32,039 bases of DNA from Pseudomonadota bacterium (GCA_021847015.1 JAJZVW010000034.1:1-32039), one strand, 5' to 3'; counted from the stretch's first letter, positions 1 through 8,095 are shown. Translations and numbers: made by a program. The notes: generated from the sequence alone by a model not told the origin.

Positions 1-1
1 C

Positions 2-595
2 CGATCGACGAATTTCGTTGTCGCGTCGGTCGTCGCGATCCTGGTGGGCGGAGCGTCGATCCCCCTATGGGCGCAGGGCGAGGCGGGATCGCCGGCGGCG
101 GAGCCCCAAAGCTCGGCCGCCGCCCCCGAGGGCGCCGGTCCGGGCGCCGGTCCCGCCACTCCGCCCGGCCCGCCGTCCGGCATGCCTCCCGGCGGGGGAA
201 TGCCGATGATGATGATGACGATGATGTGCCACAATCCCGACGCCAAACTGGCGGGCGAACTGGCCTATCAGGAGGTCCGTCTGGGGATCACCGATGCCCA
301 GCGGCCGGCCTGGCGCAAGATGGCGGACGCGATCAAGGCGGCCCAGGAACCGGTGCGGCACTTCTGTTCCCAAGTGGCCTCGCAGCCCGCTCCGACCACC
401 TTTCCCGAGCGCCTCCAGCGCATGCAGGAAATGGCGGAGGCCCACGCCACGGCGATGCGTAACGCCATCCCGGCGATCACGCAGATGTACAACCAGTTGA
501 CGCCGGACCAGAAGAAGCTGGCCGACGAGATCATGGTGCCCGGCCGCGGCTCCGGCATGCGCGGCTGCGGGATGATGATGATGCACCGCAACTGA
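2..595 (+). CDS. Spy/CpxP-like periplasmic protein, Met-rich, 5' end cut by window edge
   Basis: The frame is open to the left window edge, so the true start lies outside; 197 residues are visible. The first 25 form the end of a signal peptide (hydrophobic VVASVVAILVGGASIPLWA, then QGE), so the product is exported. A Pro/Ala/Gly linker follows, then a methionine run ending in MCHNP, then a helical region with two LTxxQ-like motifs (GITDAQ and LTPDQ) typical of the Spy/CpxP family. The C-terminus is again Met/Cys/His-rich (GCGMMMMHRN). Spy-like proteins are small periplasmic chaperones or metal-stress proteins. The Met, Cys and His clusters at both ends suggest metal binding, perhaps copper(I), but that is inference. 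A strong hairpin follows the stop codon, and gapR downstream has its own promoter, so this is probably a separate transcript. Confidence 0.72.
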   Translation, partial: RSTNFVVASVVAILVGGASIPLWAQGEAGSPAAEPQSSAAAPEGAGPGAGPATPPGPPSGMPPGGGMPMMMMTMMCHNPDAKLAGELAYQEVRLGITDAQRPAWRKMADAIKAAQEPVRHFCSQVASQPAPTTFPERLQRMQEMAEAHATAMRNAIPAITQMYNQLTPDQKKLADEIMVPGRGSGMRGCGMMMMHRN

Positions 596-606
596 CGCCC
601 CGGACT

Positions 607-636
607 CCCTCCGCCCGGGCCACCGCGGGCGGAGGG
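607..636 (+). terminator. GC-rich hairpin, probable terminator of the Spy-like gene
   Basis: A perfect 10-bp stem, CCCTCCGCCC with GGGCGGAGGG, flanks a 10-base loop 11 bases after the Spy-like stop codon. There is no T-run behind it, so intrinsic termination is not certain; it may instead stabilise the 3' end. Confidence 0.5.
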
Positions 637-675
637 GCCTGACCGTCGGGAGCATGTCTTTCGGGTACGTGCCGC

Positions 676-704
676 TTGAACACCTACGCCCTCGTGGGTA
701 TGGT
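676..704 (+). promoter_or_regulatory. sigma70-type promoter of gapR
   Basis: TTGAAC at 676-681 and TATGGT at 699-704 are separated by exactly 17 bases. Transcription would start near 711, leaving a leader of about 24 bases before the ATG at 735. The site lies in the gap after the Spy-like gene and its hairpin. It is predicted from spacing and match to consensus only. Confidence 0.55.
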
Positions 705-734
705 CTGGGCCCGGTCCAGACGAGGTGGCACACC

Positions 735-998
735 ATGAGCGACGAACAGAATTCCAGCCAGATCGGCGGCATCGCCGCGGATGCGCTGCGGCAGTTCATC
801 GAGCGGATCGAGCGGCTGGAGGAGGAGAAGAAGGCCCTCCAGGGCGACATCAAGGACGTCTATTCCCAGGCCAAGGGCCAAGGCTTCGACACCAAGATCA
901 TCCGGCAGATTGTCCGCCTGAGGAAGATGGAGGATCAGGAGCGGGAAGAAACCGAACAGCTCATCGAGCTTTACAAGGTCGCCATCGGCATGGCGTGA
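735..998 (+). CDS. gapR: GapR-family DNA-binding protein (DUF2312)
   Basis: This 87-residue protein belongs to DUF2312, the family of Caulobacter GapR, a nucleoid-associated protein that binds overtwisted AT-rich DNA ahead of replication and transcription and stimulates topoisomerases. Recognisable parts are the N-terminal coiled coil (RQFIERIERLEEEKKALQ), the conserved DVYSQAKGQGFDTKIIRQIV segment and the basic stretch VRLRKMEDQEREE, ending LYKVAIGMA. The length fits the family (about 85-90). The ATG at 735 is chosen because GAGGTGG lies 7 bases upstream and family homology begins just after it; the frame opens further upstream at 654 but that part is non-coding in character. GapR is largely confined to alphaproteobacteria, which helps place the organism. 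It is convergent with the kinase gene ending at 1110. Confidence 0.93.
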   Translation: MSDEQNSSQIGGIAADALRQFIERIERLEEEKKALQGDIKDVYSQAKGQGFDTKIIRQIVRLRKMEDQEREETEQLIELYKVAIGMA

Positions 999-1019
999 GG
1001 GTGCCGCCGCCGCTCAGGG

Positions 1020-1096
1020 TGTCACCCCGACCGAGCGCAAGCGAGCGGAGGGATGTTTCGGGCGTGAAAGGTCCCTCGGCGTCGCTCGGGATGACA
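1020..1096. repeat. Dispersed palindromic intergenic repeat, copy 1 (no head)
   Basis: The ends are inverted: TGTCACCCCGACCGAGCG at the left and GCTCGGGATGACA at the right, with GGGATGTTTC and GAAAGGTCCC inside. The same design recurs at 4261, 25282 and 31913. It lies between the convergent gapR and kinase genes, where it could act as a bidirectional 3' end. It lacks the 19-base head present in the other three copies. Confidence 0.72.
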
Positions 1097-1109
1097 GGAC
1101 CGGGGGGCG

Positions 1110-3215
1110 TCATCCCCGCGCCCGGTTCACCGGGGTGACCGGCACGGTGAAATGGAACGTGCAGCCCTGGTCCGTGCCCGCCGATTCGGCCCAGATGCGC
1201 CCGCCGTGGCGTTCGACGATGCGCCGGCACAGGGCCAGCCCAACTCCCGTTCCCTCGTACTCGGTCCTGGAATGCAGCCGCTGGAACACCTGGAACAGGC
1301 GGCCGGTCTGGGCCGGATCGATGCCGATCCCGTTGTCGGAAACGGAGACGGTCCAGTCCTCGCCGTCTTGGCGAATGGCGATGCGGATTTCCGGAGCCAC
1401 CTGATTTCGCCGGTATTTCAAGGCGTTGCCGATCAGATTCTGCAACAGGCGCATCAATTGGCTGGCATCGCCGGTGATGGTGGGCAACGGGTCGGCCTTG
1501 ATGGTCGCATCGGTGGCTTCGATTAGGGCGGCGAGATTGGCCAGCGCGTCGCCCAAGGCATGGCCGAGATCGACTGTGGAGAACTGGGCTCCCCGCGTGC
1601 GGACGCGGGAATACTCCAGCAGGTCGGTGATCATCCGGCTCATGCGCTGGCTGCCCTCGACCGCGAAGGCGATGAAATCCCGCGCCTCGTTGTCGAGACG
1701 GCCGCGATAGCGGCGTTCGAGCAGGGTCAGGTAGCTCGACACCATGCGCAGCGGCTCTTGCAGGTCGTGGGAGACCGCGTAGGAAAATTGTTCGAGTTCG
1801 GCGTTCGAGCGCGCCAGTTCCTCGTTCAGCCTCTTGCTCTCGGTGATGTCGTGGACCGCCGTCAGCATCATGAGTTCGCCGCCGATCATGAACGAGGAGG
1901 CGGACAGCAGGGCGACGAAGCGCTCGCCGGATGCCCGCATCAGGGTCGTCTCGAAGTCGCGCACGTGGCCGTCGGCGATGACGGCGTCCTTCAGCCGGTC
2001 CCGGTCTTCGGGATGGTCGTAGAAGTCGTGCGCCCGCTTCTTCAGGCCCTCCTTCGACGGCACGCTGAAGGTTCTGGTGGCATCCTCGTTGATGTAGGCG
2101 ACCTGGCCGTCGGACACCCGCGTCAGAACCAGCGGCAGGGGCGAGGTATCGACGATGGCGCGGAACCGCTCCTCGCTTTCGCGTAACGCGGCCATGGCTT
2201 CGCCAAGCTCGGCGGTGCGTTCCTCGACGGCGGTGGATAAGGTTTCCATGTGGCGCCGATCGGCTTCCGCCAGGCGGGCATGGACCATCGCGCGCTCGCG
2301 CTCGGATCGCGCCAGGGTCCACGCCAAGAGGAAGGTGAAGGCCGCGAACGCCAATTCGATGACGCCGTGGGACTTCTCCTCCTCCCACCATTGGCCGAGG
2401 ACCGCCTCGCGGCTGATGCCCACGGCCACCACGAAGGGATAGTGGGGCACCCGGGCGATGCCGAAGATCCGGTCCTTTCCGTCGGGACAGGCGGCGATCG
2501 CCGATTTTGGCGGGCTGTCGCCGCCCATCTGGCGCAGGACGGACGCGAACGCCCGATCCGAGACCGCGCAATCCGGGGGGAGCTGGGCCAACGGGACGGC
2601 GTCCGAATCATAGATGCCGGCGGCGCCGTCCGGATCGGGAAGGATCGCGGACAGGGGCGCCGTCAGGAAGGTGGGCACCGTCCGGACCTGAACGAGTCCA
2701 AGGAAGCGCCCCCCGGCGGCGACGGGGCGGGACAGCAGGAGAAAGCCGCTTTCGTCCAGTCCGTGGGGAGGGGAGTGGACGATCGAGAGGCTGTTCGTCC
2801 CGGCGTGCTGTTTGTGGAAGATGAAATTCGCCCCACGGGACGCATCCAGCCCCGGCGGCGCGTTGTCGGTCCGCGCCCGGATGATGCCCTGGGCGTCGGC
2901 GATCGACAGGTTCAGCAATTCGGGGACGGCGGACATCCGGCTGCGCAACAGCCGGATGGTGTCCGCGCCGATGGCGCCGGGGTTGTGCGCCTGGGCCGCG
3001 GCGTCGGCCAGCAGAATGTCGATGGCGCGCAAATTGCCGCCGATCCTCTGCGCGGTCGCGTTGGCGAGCGAAGCGGCGAGCAGCCGGGCCGTGTCGATGT
3101 CCTCTTGCCGGCGGTGTTCCGCCAGCAGGACGAACATCGCGCAGCCCAGGGCCAGGACGGCGAATGCCGTCAGTCCGATCCGGCGCGGCGCCGCCGTGAC
3201 GCCCCTTTTCCCCAT
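1110..3215 (-). CDS. Membrane-bound PAS sensor histidine kinase
   Basis: A 701-residue transmembrane kinase. It has one membrane segment at about 13-33, a periplasmic sensing region of about 250 residues resembling Cache/PDC sensors, a second membrane segment at about 283-303, a coiled coil (to about 345), a PAS domain (about 346-460, ESEERFRAIVDTSPLPL), a HisKA domain with SHDLQEP (phospho-acceptor His483) and an HATPase domain (NALKYRR, DNGIGIDP, GTGVGLALCRRIVERHGGRIW). The SHDLQEPLR box is typical of bacteriophytochrome-like kinases, though no chromophore domain is present. I place the start at 3215 because GGGGAG lies 8 bases upstream; the frame also has an ATG at 3242 and extends into folB. 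No response regulator is adjacent, so it is an orphan within this window. The periplasmic ligand is unknown. Confidence 0.88.
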   Translation of the reverse strand: MGKRGVTAAPRRIGLTAFAVLALGCAMFVLLAEHRRQEDIDTARLLAASLANATAQRIGGNLRAIDILLADAAAQAHNPGAIGADTIRLLRSRMSAVPELLNLSIADAQGIIRARTDNAPPGLDASRGANFIFHKQHAGTNSLSIVHSPPHGLDESGFLLLSRPVAAGGRFLGLVQVRTVPTFLTAPLSAILPDPDGAAGIYDSDAVPLAQLPPDCAVSDRAFASVLRQMGGDSPPKSAIAACPDGKDRIFGIARVPHYPFVVAVGISREAVLGQWWEEEKSHGVIELAFAAFTFLLAWTLARSERERAMVHARLAEADRRHMETLSTAVEERTAELGEAMAALRESEERFRAIVDTSPLPLVLTRVSDGQVAYINEDATRTFSVPSKEGLKKRAHDFYDHPEDRDRLKDAVIADGHVRDFETTLMRASGERFVALLSASSFMIGGELMMLTAVHDITESKRLNEELARSNAELEQFSYAVSHDLQEPLRMVSSYLTLLERRYRGRLDNEARDFIAFAVEGSQRMSRMITDLLEYSRVRTRGAQFSTVDLGHALGDALANLAALIEATDATIKADPLPTITGDASQLMRLLQNLIGNALKYRRNQVAPEIRIAIRQDGEDWTVSVSDNGIGIDPAQTGRLFQVFQRLHSRTEYEGTGVGLALCRRIVERHGGRIWAESAGTDQGCTFHFTVPVTPVNRARG

Positions 3216-3280
3216 TCGACGCACTCCCCAATACGCACGCATTTTGCGTATCTTGCGCCGTAGGCACAAGCGGAAGTTTC

Positions 3281-3658
3281 TCAGCCGCGGCTGCGCTGGA
3301 TCTCGATGCCGACCGATGCGGCTTCGGCATAGACGTCGGGCTTTTCGACCCGTACCCGCGCCGAAGCCACCCGCTCGTCCGCCAGGCAAAGGCTGGCGAT
3401 CTCTTCCGCCAGGGTTTCCACCAGATTGATGTGGCCGGCCTCCACCAGCCGCTTGATGCCGGTGATGACGTCTTCGTAGGAGACGACGTTGCCGATGTCG
3501 TCGTTCAAGGTGCCGGCGCGCTCGAACACGGCCATGTCGATGTTGATGCGGATCCGCTGGGGGGCCAGGCGCTCGTGCTCGTGGATGCCGATCGATCCCT
3601 TCAGCAGCAGGTCCTTCACGAGGATGTGGTAGAGCCTTTGGCCACCGGCCTTTTCCAT
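3281..3658 (-). CDS. folB: Dihydroneopterin aldolase
   Basis: A 125-residue FolB. It cleaves 7,8-dihydroneopterin to 6-hydroxymethyl-dihydropterin and glycolaldehyde in cytoplasmic folate synthesis. The family pattern is clear: an N-terminal strand with KDLLLKGSIGIHEHER, then NDDIGNVVSYEDVITGIKRLVE, NLVETLAEEIASLCL and the C-terminal RVRVEKPDVYAEAASVGIEI. Length matches the family (about 120). It lies 25 bases downstream of folK on the same strand, so folK and folB, which catalyse consecutive steps, are probably co-transcribed. The kinase gene that follows starts 65 bases downstream on the same strand but has no functional link. Confidence 0.93.
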   Translation of the reverse strand: MEKAGGQRLYHILVKDLLLKGSIGIHEHERLAPQRIRINIDMAVFERAGTLNDDIGNVVSYEDVITGIKRLVEAGHINLVETLAEEIASLCLADERVASARVRVEKPDVYAEAASVGIEIQRSRG

Positions 3659-3683
3659 CAGCGTTCCATCCTAGAAATCCAGG

Positions 3684-4172
3684 CTAGACGTGTCCGGCGA
3701 TCACCCGCACGTCCTCGGTCGGCGGCAGGGAGGCCAGCAATTCGGCGACCGTGCGGCGGGCCAGCGGATGGCACGCGCCGGCACCGACGTCCGCCAGCGG
3801 GGCGAGGGCGAAACGGCGTTCGGCCAAGCGGGGGTGGGGAATGGTCAACTGATCCTCGTCGACAACCGAATCGCCGTAAAGGAGGATGTCGATGTCGATG
3901 AGGCGGGGGCCCCAGCGGACCGTCTCGACCCGCCCCAAGGTCTCCTCAAGCGCCTTGACGGCGCGAAGAAGAGCCAAGGGCTCGAGGTCCGTGCGGGCGC
4001 GCACCGCCATGTTGAGGAAGTTGGGCTGGTCGGCCAGGTGCATGGGTTCGGTCTCGTAGACCCGGGAGCGCGCCTCGATGCGCGCGATGCCGGCGAGCGC
4101 GTCCATCGCCGCCTCGAGATTGGCCAGCCGGTCGCCGATGTTGCTGCCGAGGCCGAAATAAACGATCGCCAT
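3684..4172 (-). CDS. folK: 2-amino-4-hydroxy-6-hydroxymethyldihydropteridine pyrophosphokinase
   Basis: A 162-residue FolK, which transfers pyrophosphate from ATP to 6-hydroxymethyl-dihydropterin, the step after FolB. Diagnostic motifs are FGLGSNIGDR (residues 6-15), YETEP (39-43), FLNMAV (52-57), RWGPRLIDIDILLYG (86-100) with the magnesium-binding aspartates D93 and D95, and IPHPRLAERRFALAPLADV (111-129). The ATG at 4172 starts directly on the first beta strand (MAIVYFGLGSN); the open frame reaches 4259 but the extra 29 residues have no family character. No strong ribosome binding site is seen. A dispersed repeat lies upstream. Confidence 0.94.
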   Translation of the reverse strand: MAIVYFGLGSNIGDRLANLEAAMDALAGIARIEARSRVYETEPMHLADQPNFLNMAVRARTDLEPLALLRAVKALEETLGRVETVRWGPRLIDIDILLYGDSVVDEDQLTIPHPRLAERRFALAPLADVGAGACHPLARRTVAELLASLPPTEDVRVIAGHV

Positions 4173-4260
4173 GGTCCGACCAAACGTTGGAGGGGCGCAA
4201 CCATCCCTCAGAACCCCGCCGGACGCAAGACAGCGATTCTCACATGCTTCCTCGTTCACG

Positions 4261-4378
4261 TTGTCATCCCGACCGAGTCGCGCGAGTGAAGGGGGCCTTC
4301 ACGCGAGAATGCCGGAAAGATCCCTCGGCCGCGCTCGGGATGACAACGAAAAAATCCATGATGAGAACCGTCGGAAGC
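4261..4378. repeat. Dispersed palindromic intergenic repeat, copy 2, with head
   Basis: The body at 4261-4346 runs from TTGTCATCCCGACCGAG to GCTCGGGATGACAA with an inner GAAAGATCCC arm. It is followed by the head on the reverse strand: ATGAGAACCG at 4361-4370 is the complement of the CGGTTCTCAT seen in copy 4. The copy sits in the 224-base gap between folK and the response regulator gene ending at 4397. Apart from the repeat and a possible folK leader, I see nothing else in that gap. Confidence 0.78.
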
Positions 4379-4396
4379 AAGAACCGCCGTGCCCGT

Positions 4397-5074
4397 TCAC
4401 CTGGGCTGGAGTTTGGGGAGGGAAGCGGCCGGCGCCCATCCCGACGACAAGGTGATGCGCACCGCCTGAGCACGGTTGGCTGCGCCGATCTTGCGATAGA
4501 CGTTGCGGAGATGGACCTTGATGGTGATCTCCTGCAAGTCGAGCGCGATGGCGATCTCCTTGTTCGTGCGGCCGTCCACCAGCAGCAGCAGGATTTCCGC
4601 CTCCCGCCGCGACAGCTTGTCGAAGGGCGCCGGGACCCCCGCGGTCTTGGGGGACCCGGAGGATTGCCGCGAAGCGTCTTCGAAGAACGAGCTTGAGGGC
4701 AGGTAGGTTTCGCCGGACAGCACCAGGCGCAAGGCGTTCACCATGGCGCTGCCGGAAACCGTCTTGGGGATGAAGCCCGCCGCGCCGGCCTGAACCGCGG
4801 CGACCACGTGCTCGCGGGTCGAGTACCCCGACAGCATCACGATGGGAATGGTCGGGTGTTTCGCCTTCAGCGCCTGCAAGCCGTCCAGGCCGTTCATGCC
4901 GGGCATCATCACGTCGAGCAATATGAGGCCAAGGCTGTCCGCGCCCTCGGCCACATGAACGGCCTCATCGAGCGTGGCTGCGTCGAGGACTTCCACCTCG
5001 CGATCGAGTTCGGCGAGGAAAGGCCGCAAGCCGTCGCGGACAAGCTTATGGTCGTCGGCCACCAGTACTTGCAT
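4397..5074 (-). CDS. NarL/FixJ-type response regulator
   Basis: A 225-residue two-domain transcription regulator. The receiver (about 1-120) has acidic residues D7 and D8, phospho-acceptor D54 in LILLDVMMPGMNG, switch residue S82 and K104 in FIPKT. The C-terminal LuxR-type helix-turn-helix (about 150-205) contains LSRREAEILLLLVDGRTNKEIA and VHLRNVYRKIGAANRAQAV. It starts 107 bases after the hybrid kinase gene ending at 5182, on the same strand, so that kinase is the likely partner. Targets are not evident. Confidence 0.92.
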   Translation of the reverse strand: MQVLVADDHKLVRDGLRPFLAELDREVEVLDAATLDEAVHVAEGADSLGLILLDVMMPGMNGLDGLQALKAKHPTIPIVMLSGYSTREHVVAAVQAGAAGFIPKTVSGSAMVNALRLVLSGETYLPSSSFFEDASRQSSGSPKTAGVPAPFDKLSRREAEILLLLVDGRTNKEIAIALDLQEITIKVHLRNVYRKIGAANRAQAVRITLSSGWAPAASLPKLQPR

Positions 5075-5181
5075 CGTATCCCCCCAATTATCCCTGGGTC
5101 ACTGGACCGTTCGACAGACCGGAAGTATAAGTCCGGCCACGCGGATGGGACAACGCCAAACAGGAAATCCGGGCCGGAATT

Positions 5182-7260
5182 TTACAACGGCGGTTGGAGA
5201 AAGTTGGCGACGAGTTCCCCCAGCGTGTGCAGCGCGGCCGGCTTCTTGAGGACGGCGCAGCGATCGTCGTTCAGGTCCTCGGACAAGCGTTCGGTGGCGC
5301 CGAGATGGCCGGTGACAATGATCACGGGCAGCAGCGGGTCATAATCCCGGACCCGCTCGATAAGCTGCTGGCCGCTGCCCGACGGCATGCGCAGGTCGGT
5401 GATGAGCACATCGACGGGATCGCTCTGGAAGCGCTGCCAGGCTTCCGTTCCATTGCGGCAGGTGGTTACCCGGTAGCCCAGCTCCGCGAGGTAGTTGGCC
5501 AGGGCGTCACCCGCCGTCCGCTCGTCGTCGACGACCATGATGTGGGCGTCGGCCACCGTCGCCGCCGGCGGAATGGGGGCGGCGTCCGGCTGGCCGCAAG
5601 CGTCGTTGGCCACGGGAAGGGTGATCAGGAAACAGGCGCCGACCGTCTGGTCCATCGTTTCCAGGCGCCCGGACATGCTGTTGATGATGCCGAAGCTGAC
5701 GGACAGGCCGAGACCGGTGCCGCGCCCGGCCTCCTTGGTGGTGAAGAACGGCTCGAAGACCTTCTTGCGGATTTCGGGCGCCAGCCCCGGCCCGTCGTCG
5801 GACACGACGACCTTGAGCTCCGCCGCGTTCACCGCCGCGCTTATCCGGATTTCCCCCCGCCACTCCCGGCCGGGGGATTGCTCGCGCTTTTCCTTGAGCG
5901 CGTGCTGGGAATTGGACAACAGGTTCATCACCACCTGTTCCACCTGCACGCGCCGCCCGCGGACCGGGACGGGGTGGTCGGGGAGATCGACGACCATCGC
6001 GATGTCGTCGTCGCGCATCTGCCCGGCCAGGACGCCGATGGCGGCCCGTATGGCCGCCACGGCATCGAAGACCTGTTCGGGGCTGCGGTCGCGGCGGCTG
6101 AAGATGCGGATGTCGTCGATGATTTCGGCGGTGCGCTGGGCTTGGTCGGCGACGAGCTGAAACTGTTGCGCCTGCCATTCCTGGGTGGCTTTGCCCCGCT
6201 CGATGAACAGAAGGGCGCCTTCCGAGGTCAGGCGGATGATGTTGAGCGGCTGCGACAGCTCGTGCACGAGGCCCGCGGCCATTTCGCCGAGAGTGGCGAG
6301 CTTGGCCGCCTGGATGAGCTGCTCCTGGATCTGCCTGCGCTCGGTCATGTCGCGGAGCACGATGAGACGTGCGGGCTTGCCGTGGAAGGTGATGGAGGCG
6401 CCGGCCAGTTCGGCATCGAAACCGGAGCCGTCCATCTTTATCAGACGGAAGTCCTGCAACAAGCGGTCCTGCTGGGTCGGATTGGCGACGCGGGCCTCGG
6501 CCCGGCTGCGCCAGTCGGGGTGGATGAGGTCCAGCAGGGGGCGGCCGACGAGGGTGGCGGGGGAGTGGGCGCCGAAGATGCTGGCGGAGGCCGGATTGGC
6601 GAACAGGACCGTGCCCTGGGCATGCACCAGGACCGCGTCGGGGGAGAGTTCGATCAACGAGCGGTAACGCTCTTCGCTTTCGGCCAGTTCCTTGACCGCG
6701 CGGTCGTGTTCCGCCTTCATCCGCAGCGCGCCGATCCCGTAGCCGAGGTTGCGCGCCATGTCTTCGAGCAGCCGTATGACCTCGGAATCGAAGGCGTCCG
6801 GCTCCTGGGCGTAAAGGGTCAGCGCCCCCAGCCGGCCCTCCGCATTCTCCAGCGGCAACGCTATGCTGGAGCGAAGGCCGTGCGCCCGCGCCGCGTTGCG
6901 CCAGGCGGCCAGGCGCGGATCGGCGGCCATGTCGCGCACCACTTGGGTGATGCCGGTACGGATGGTCGCCCCGGTCGGCCCCTTTCCGAGTTCGGAATCG
7001 TCCCAGGTCAGCCGGACGTCGCGCAGGTAACTGGCCATCGGGCCGGCGTGGGCCATGGGCAGGACCGTGCGCATGGGATCGTGCTGGGGGTATCCGATCC
7101 AGGCCAGCGCATATCCGGCGACGTCCACGGCGATGTGGCAAATGTCGCGGAGCAAACTCGCTTCGTCCGAAGCGCGGATGAGCGCTTCGGTCGAACGGGT
7201 GAGCGCGACGACGGCACGGTCGACGAGACGAAGTTGCTCCGCGACCCCGTGCGCGATCAT
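5182..7260 (-). CDS. Cytoplasmic GAF-PAS hybrid sensor histidine kinase with C-terminal receiver
   Basis: A 692-residue kinase without membrane segments. In order: GAF domain (about 20-180), short coiled coil, PAS domain (about 190-310, SEERYRSLIELSPDAVLVHAQG), HisKA domain with GLVHELSQPLN (H333), HATPase domain (NLLSNSQHAL, DDGPGLAPEI, GTGLGLSVSFGII) and a receiver (about 570-690) with D578/D579, D622 in ITDLRMP, T650 and K672/K673. The layout predicts internal phosphotransfer, perhaps passed to the NarL-type regulator downstream; no histidine phosphotransfer domain is visible in either. The GAF domain suggests a small-molecule or redox signal. The ATG at 7260 has only a weak upstream ribosome binding site (CGAAAG). 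It is divergent from the exported-protein gene at 7421. Confidence 0.9.
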   Translation of the reverse strand: MIAHGVAEQLRLVDRAVVALTRSTEALIRASDEASLLRDICHIAVDVAGYALAWIGYPQHDPMRTVLPMAHAGPMASYLRDVRLTWDDSELGKGPTGATIRTGITQVVRDMAADPRLAAWRNAARAHGLRSSIALPLENAEGRLGALTLYAQEPDAFDSEVIRLLEDMARNLGYGIGALRMKAEHDRAVKELAESEERYRSLIELSPDAVLVHAQGTVLFANPASASIFGAHSPATLVGRPLLDLIHPDWRSRAEARVANPTQQDRLLQDFRLIKMDGSGFDAELAGASITFHGKPARLIVLRDMTERRQIQEQLIQAAKLATLGEMAAGLVHELSQPLNIIRLTSEGALLFIERGKATQEWQAQQFQLVADQAQRTAEIIDDIRIFSRRDRSPEQVFDAVAAIRAAIGVLAGQMRDDDIAMVVDLPDHPVPVRGRRVQVEQVVMNLLSNSQHALKEKREQSPGREWRGEIRISAAVNAAELKVVVSDDGPGLAPEIRKKVFEPFFTTKEAGRGTGLGLSVSFGIINSMSGRLETMDQTVGACFLITLPVANDACGQPDAAPIPPAATVADAHIMVVDDERTAGDALANYLAELGYRVTTCRNGTEAWQRFQSDPVDVLITDLRMPSGSGQQLIERVRDYDPLLPVIIVTGHLGATERLSEDLNDDRCAVLKKPAALHTLGELVANFLQPPL

Positions 7261-7313
7261 TTGTAAACTTTCGTTGGCATTTGCCCTCTACCTGTCGGCG
7301 CAAGGATAACCAT

Positions 7314-7342
7314 TTGACGAGGTTTTGTCATATCCATACGAT
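7314..7342 (+). promoter_or_regulatory. sigma70-type promoter for the exported-protein gene
   Basis: TTGACG at 7314-7319 and TACGAT at 7337-7342 are 17 bases apart. The start of transcription would fall near 7350, inside the inverted repeat at 7341-7385, leaving a leader of about 70 bases before the TTG start at 7421. Prediction from consensus only. Confidence 0.55.
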
Positions 7343-7385
7343 GGCATTAATTATGGTCTTATTCGCGCCATAATTCCTATGCCAT
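7341..7385. promoter_or_regulatory. Long interrupted inverted repeat over a predicted transcription start
   Basis: Two 7-base words pair on each side: ATGGCAT (7341-7347) with ATGCCAT (7379-7385), and ATTATGG (7350-7356) with CCATAAT (68-74 of the 7300s block, i.e. 7368-7374). It begins in the predicted -10 box and covers the predicted start site, an operator-like place, in the AT-rich gap between two divergent genes. It could be a protein-binding site or an RNA hairpin at the 5' end of the transcript. Confidence 0.5.
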
Positions 7386-7420
7386 GGTAGAAGCCGATTA
7401 TTCGAAGGAAGAGGTTTCGA

Positions 7421-8095
7421 TTGAAGGTGCTTAGGGCGATCGCGGCGACGGTGCTGGCTGTTTGGGCGGGACAGGTTTGGGCTGGCGAGTCCGCGATCGA
7501 TCTTCTCGACGCGCCGGTGACTTATAGCGCCCATTTCTACGTCGCCAGCGACAAGGGCACTTACCGCGGCAGCGTCTGGCACAGTCCCGGGCGGGAACGG
7601 CGCGATTTCGCGACCGCCGGCGGCGGCCAGGCGGTGCTGCTGATGCGCGACCAGGACGCCGCCTATCTGCTGAAACCGTCCGGGAAATGGTATGTGGGAG
7701 TCGGCCTGCATGCGGCGGCGGCCCTGGCCGGCGGCATCGACGGCATGACGGTCGATCGCAAGAAGGTGGGCGACGAGACCGTCGCCGGCCTGCGCGCCAC
7801 GCGGTTCCACGTCCAGGCGGCATCCGCGCGGGGCGGGCGGTTCGACGGGGACGCCTGGTTCAGCCGCGACGGCATCCTGGTCAAGGCGGCCGGCGTCCTG
7901 GTCGGGCCCGACGGCCGGCCGGAGCGGGTCGAGACCGGACTGACCGACGTGGTGGTGGGAAAGGTGGATCCCCACATGCTGACGCTGCCGGCCGGCTATT
8001 TCGGCATGGATCTACGCCAAGTGCCGGCCGACAAGATCGAGCAGGCGGTGGCCAATCTGATGCCGCTGCTCGCAGGCGGGGCCGCTCACCAATAG
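7421..8095 (+). CDS. Exported protein of unknown function (LolA/DUF4412-like fold suspected)
   Basis: A 224-residue protein with a signal peptide (MKVLRAIAATVLAVWAGQVWA, then GES). The mature part is rich in alternating strands (YSAHFYVASDKGTYRGSVW, AYLLKPSGKWYVGVG, ATRFHVQAA, GDAWFSRDGILVKAAG), a pattern seen in periplasmic lipoprotein-carrier-like and DUF4412 proteins. I do not recognise a specific family. The start is TTG at 7421, chosen because AAGGAAGAGG lies 7 bases upstream and the signal peptide begins there; no in-frame ATG is near. Its last 10 bases overlap the end of the convergent gene at 8086. The upstream promoter and inverted repeat suggest regulated expression. Confidence 0.75.
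   Translation: MKVLRAIAATVLAVWAGQVWAGESAIDLLDAPVTYSAHFYVASDKGTYRGSVWHSPGRERRDFATAGGGQAVLLMRDQDAAYLLKPSGKWYVGVGLHAAAALAGGIDGMTVDRKKVGDETVAGLRATRFHVQAASARGGRFDGDAWFSRDGILVKAAGVLVGPDGRPERVETGLTDVVVGKVDPHMLTLPAGYFGMDLRQVPADKIEQAVANLMPLLAGGAAHQ

Noticed and set aside
65-853. 262-residue minus-strand frame across the Spy-like gene and gapR
   Set aside because: It covers two plausible plus-strand genes and their intervening promoter; His/Arg-rich translation without family character.
5119-5136. CCGGA...TCCGG inverted repeat between the hybrid kinase and its response regulator
   Set aside because: Only a 5-bp stem with an 8-base loop and no T-run; too weak to call a terminator or attenuator.
5194-7266. 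690-residue open frame on the plus strand opposite the hybrid kinase
   Set aside because: It is the antisense shadow of a well-conserved kinase in GC-rich DNA; the translation has no domain and is rich in Gly, Ala, Val, Asp and Arg as expected for a shadow.
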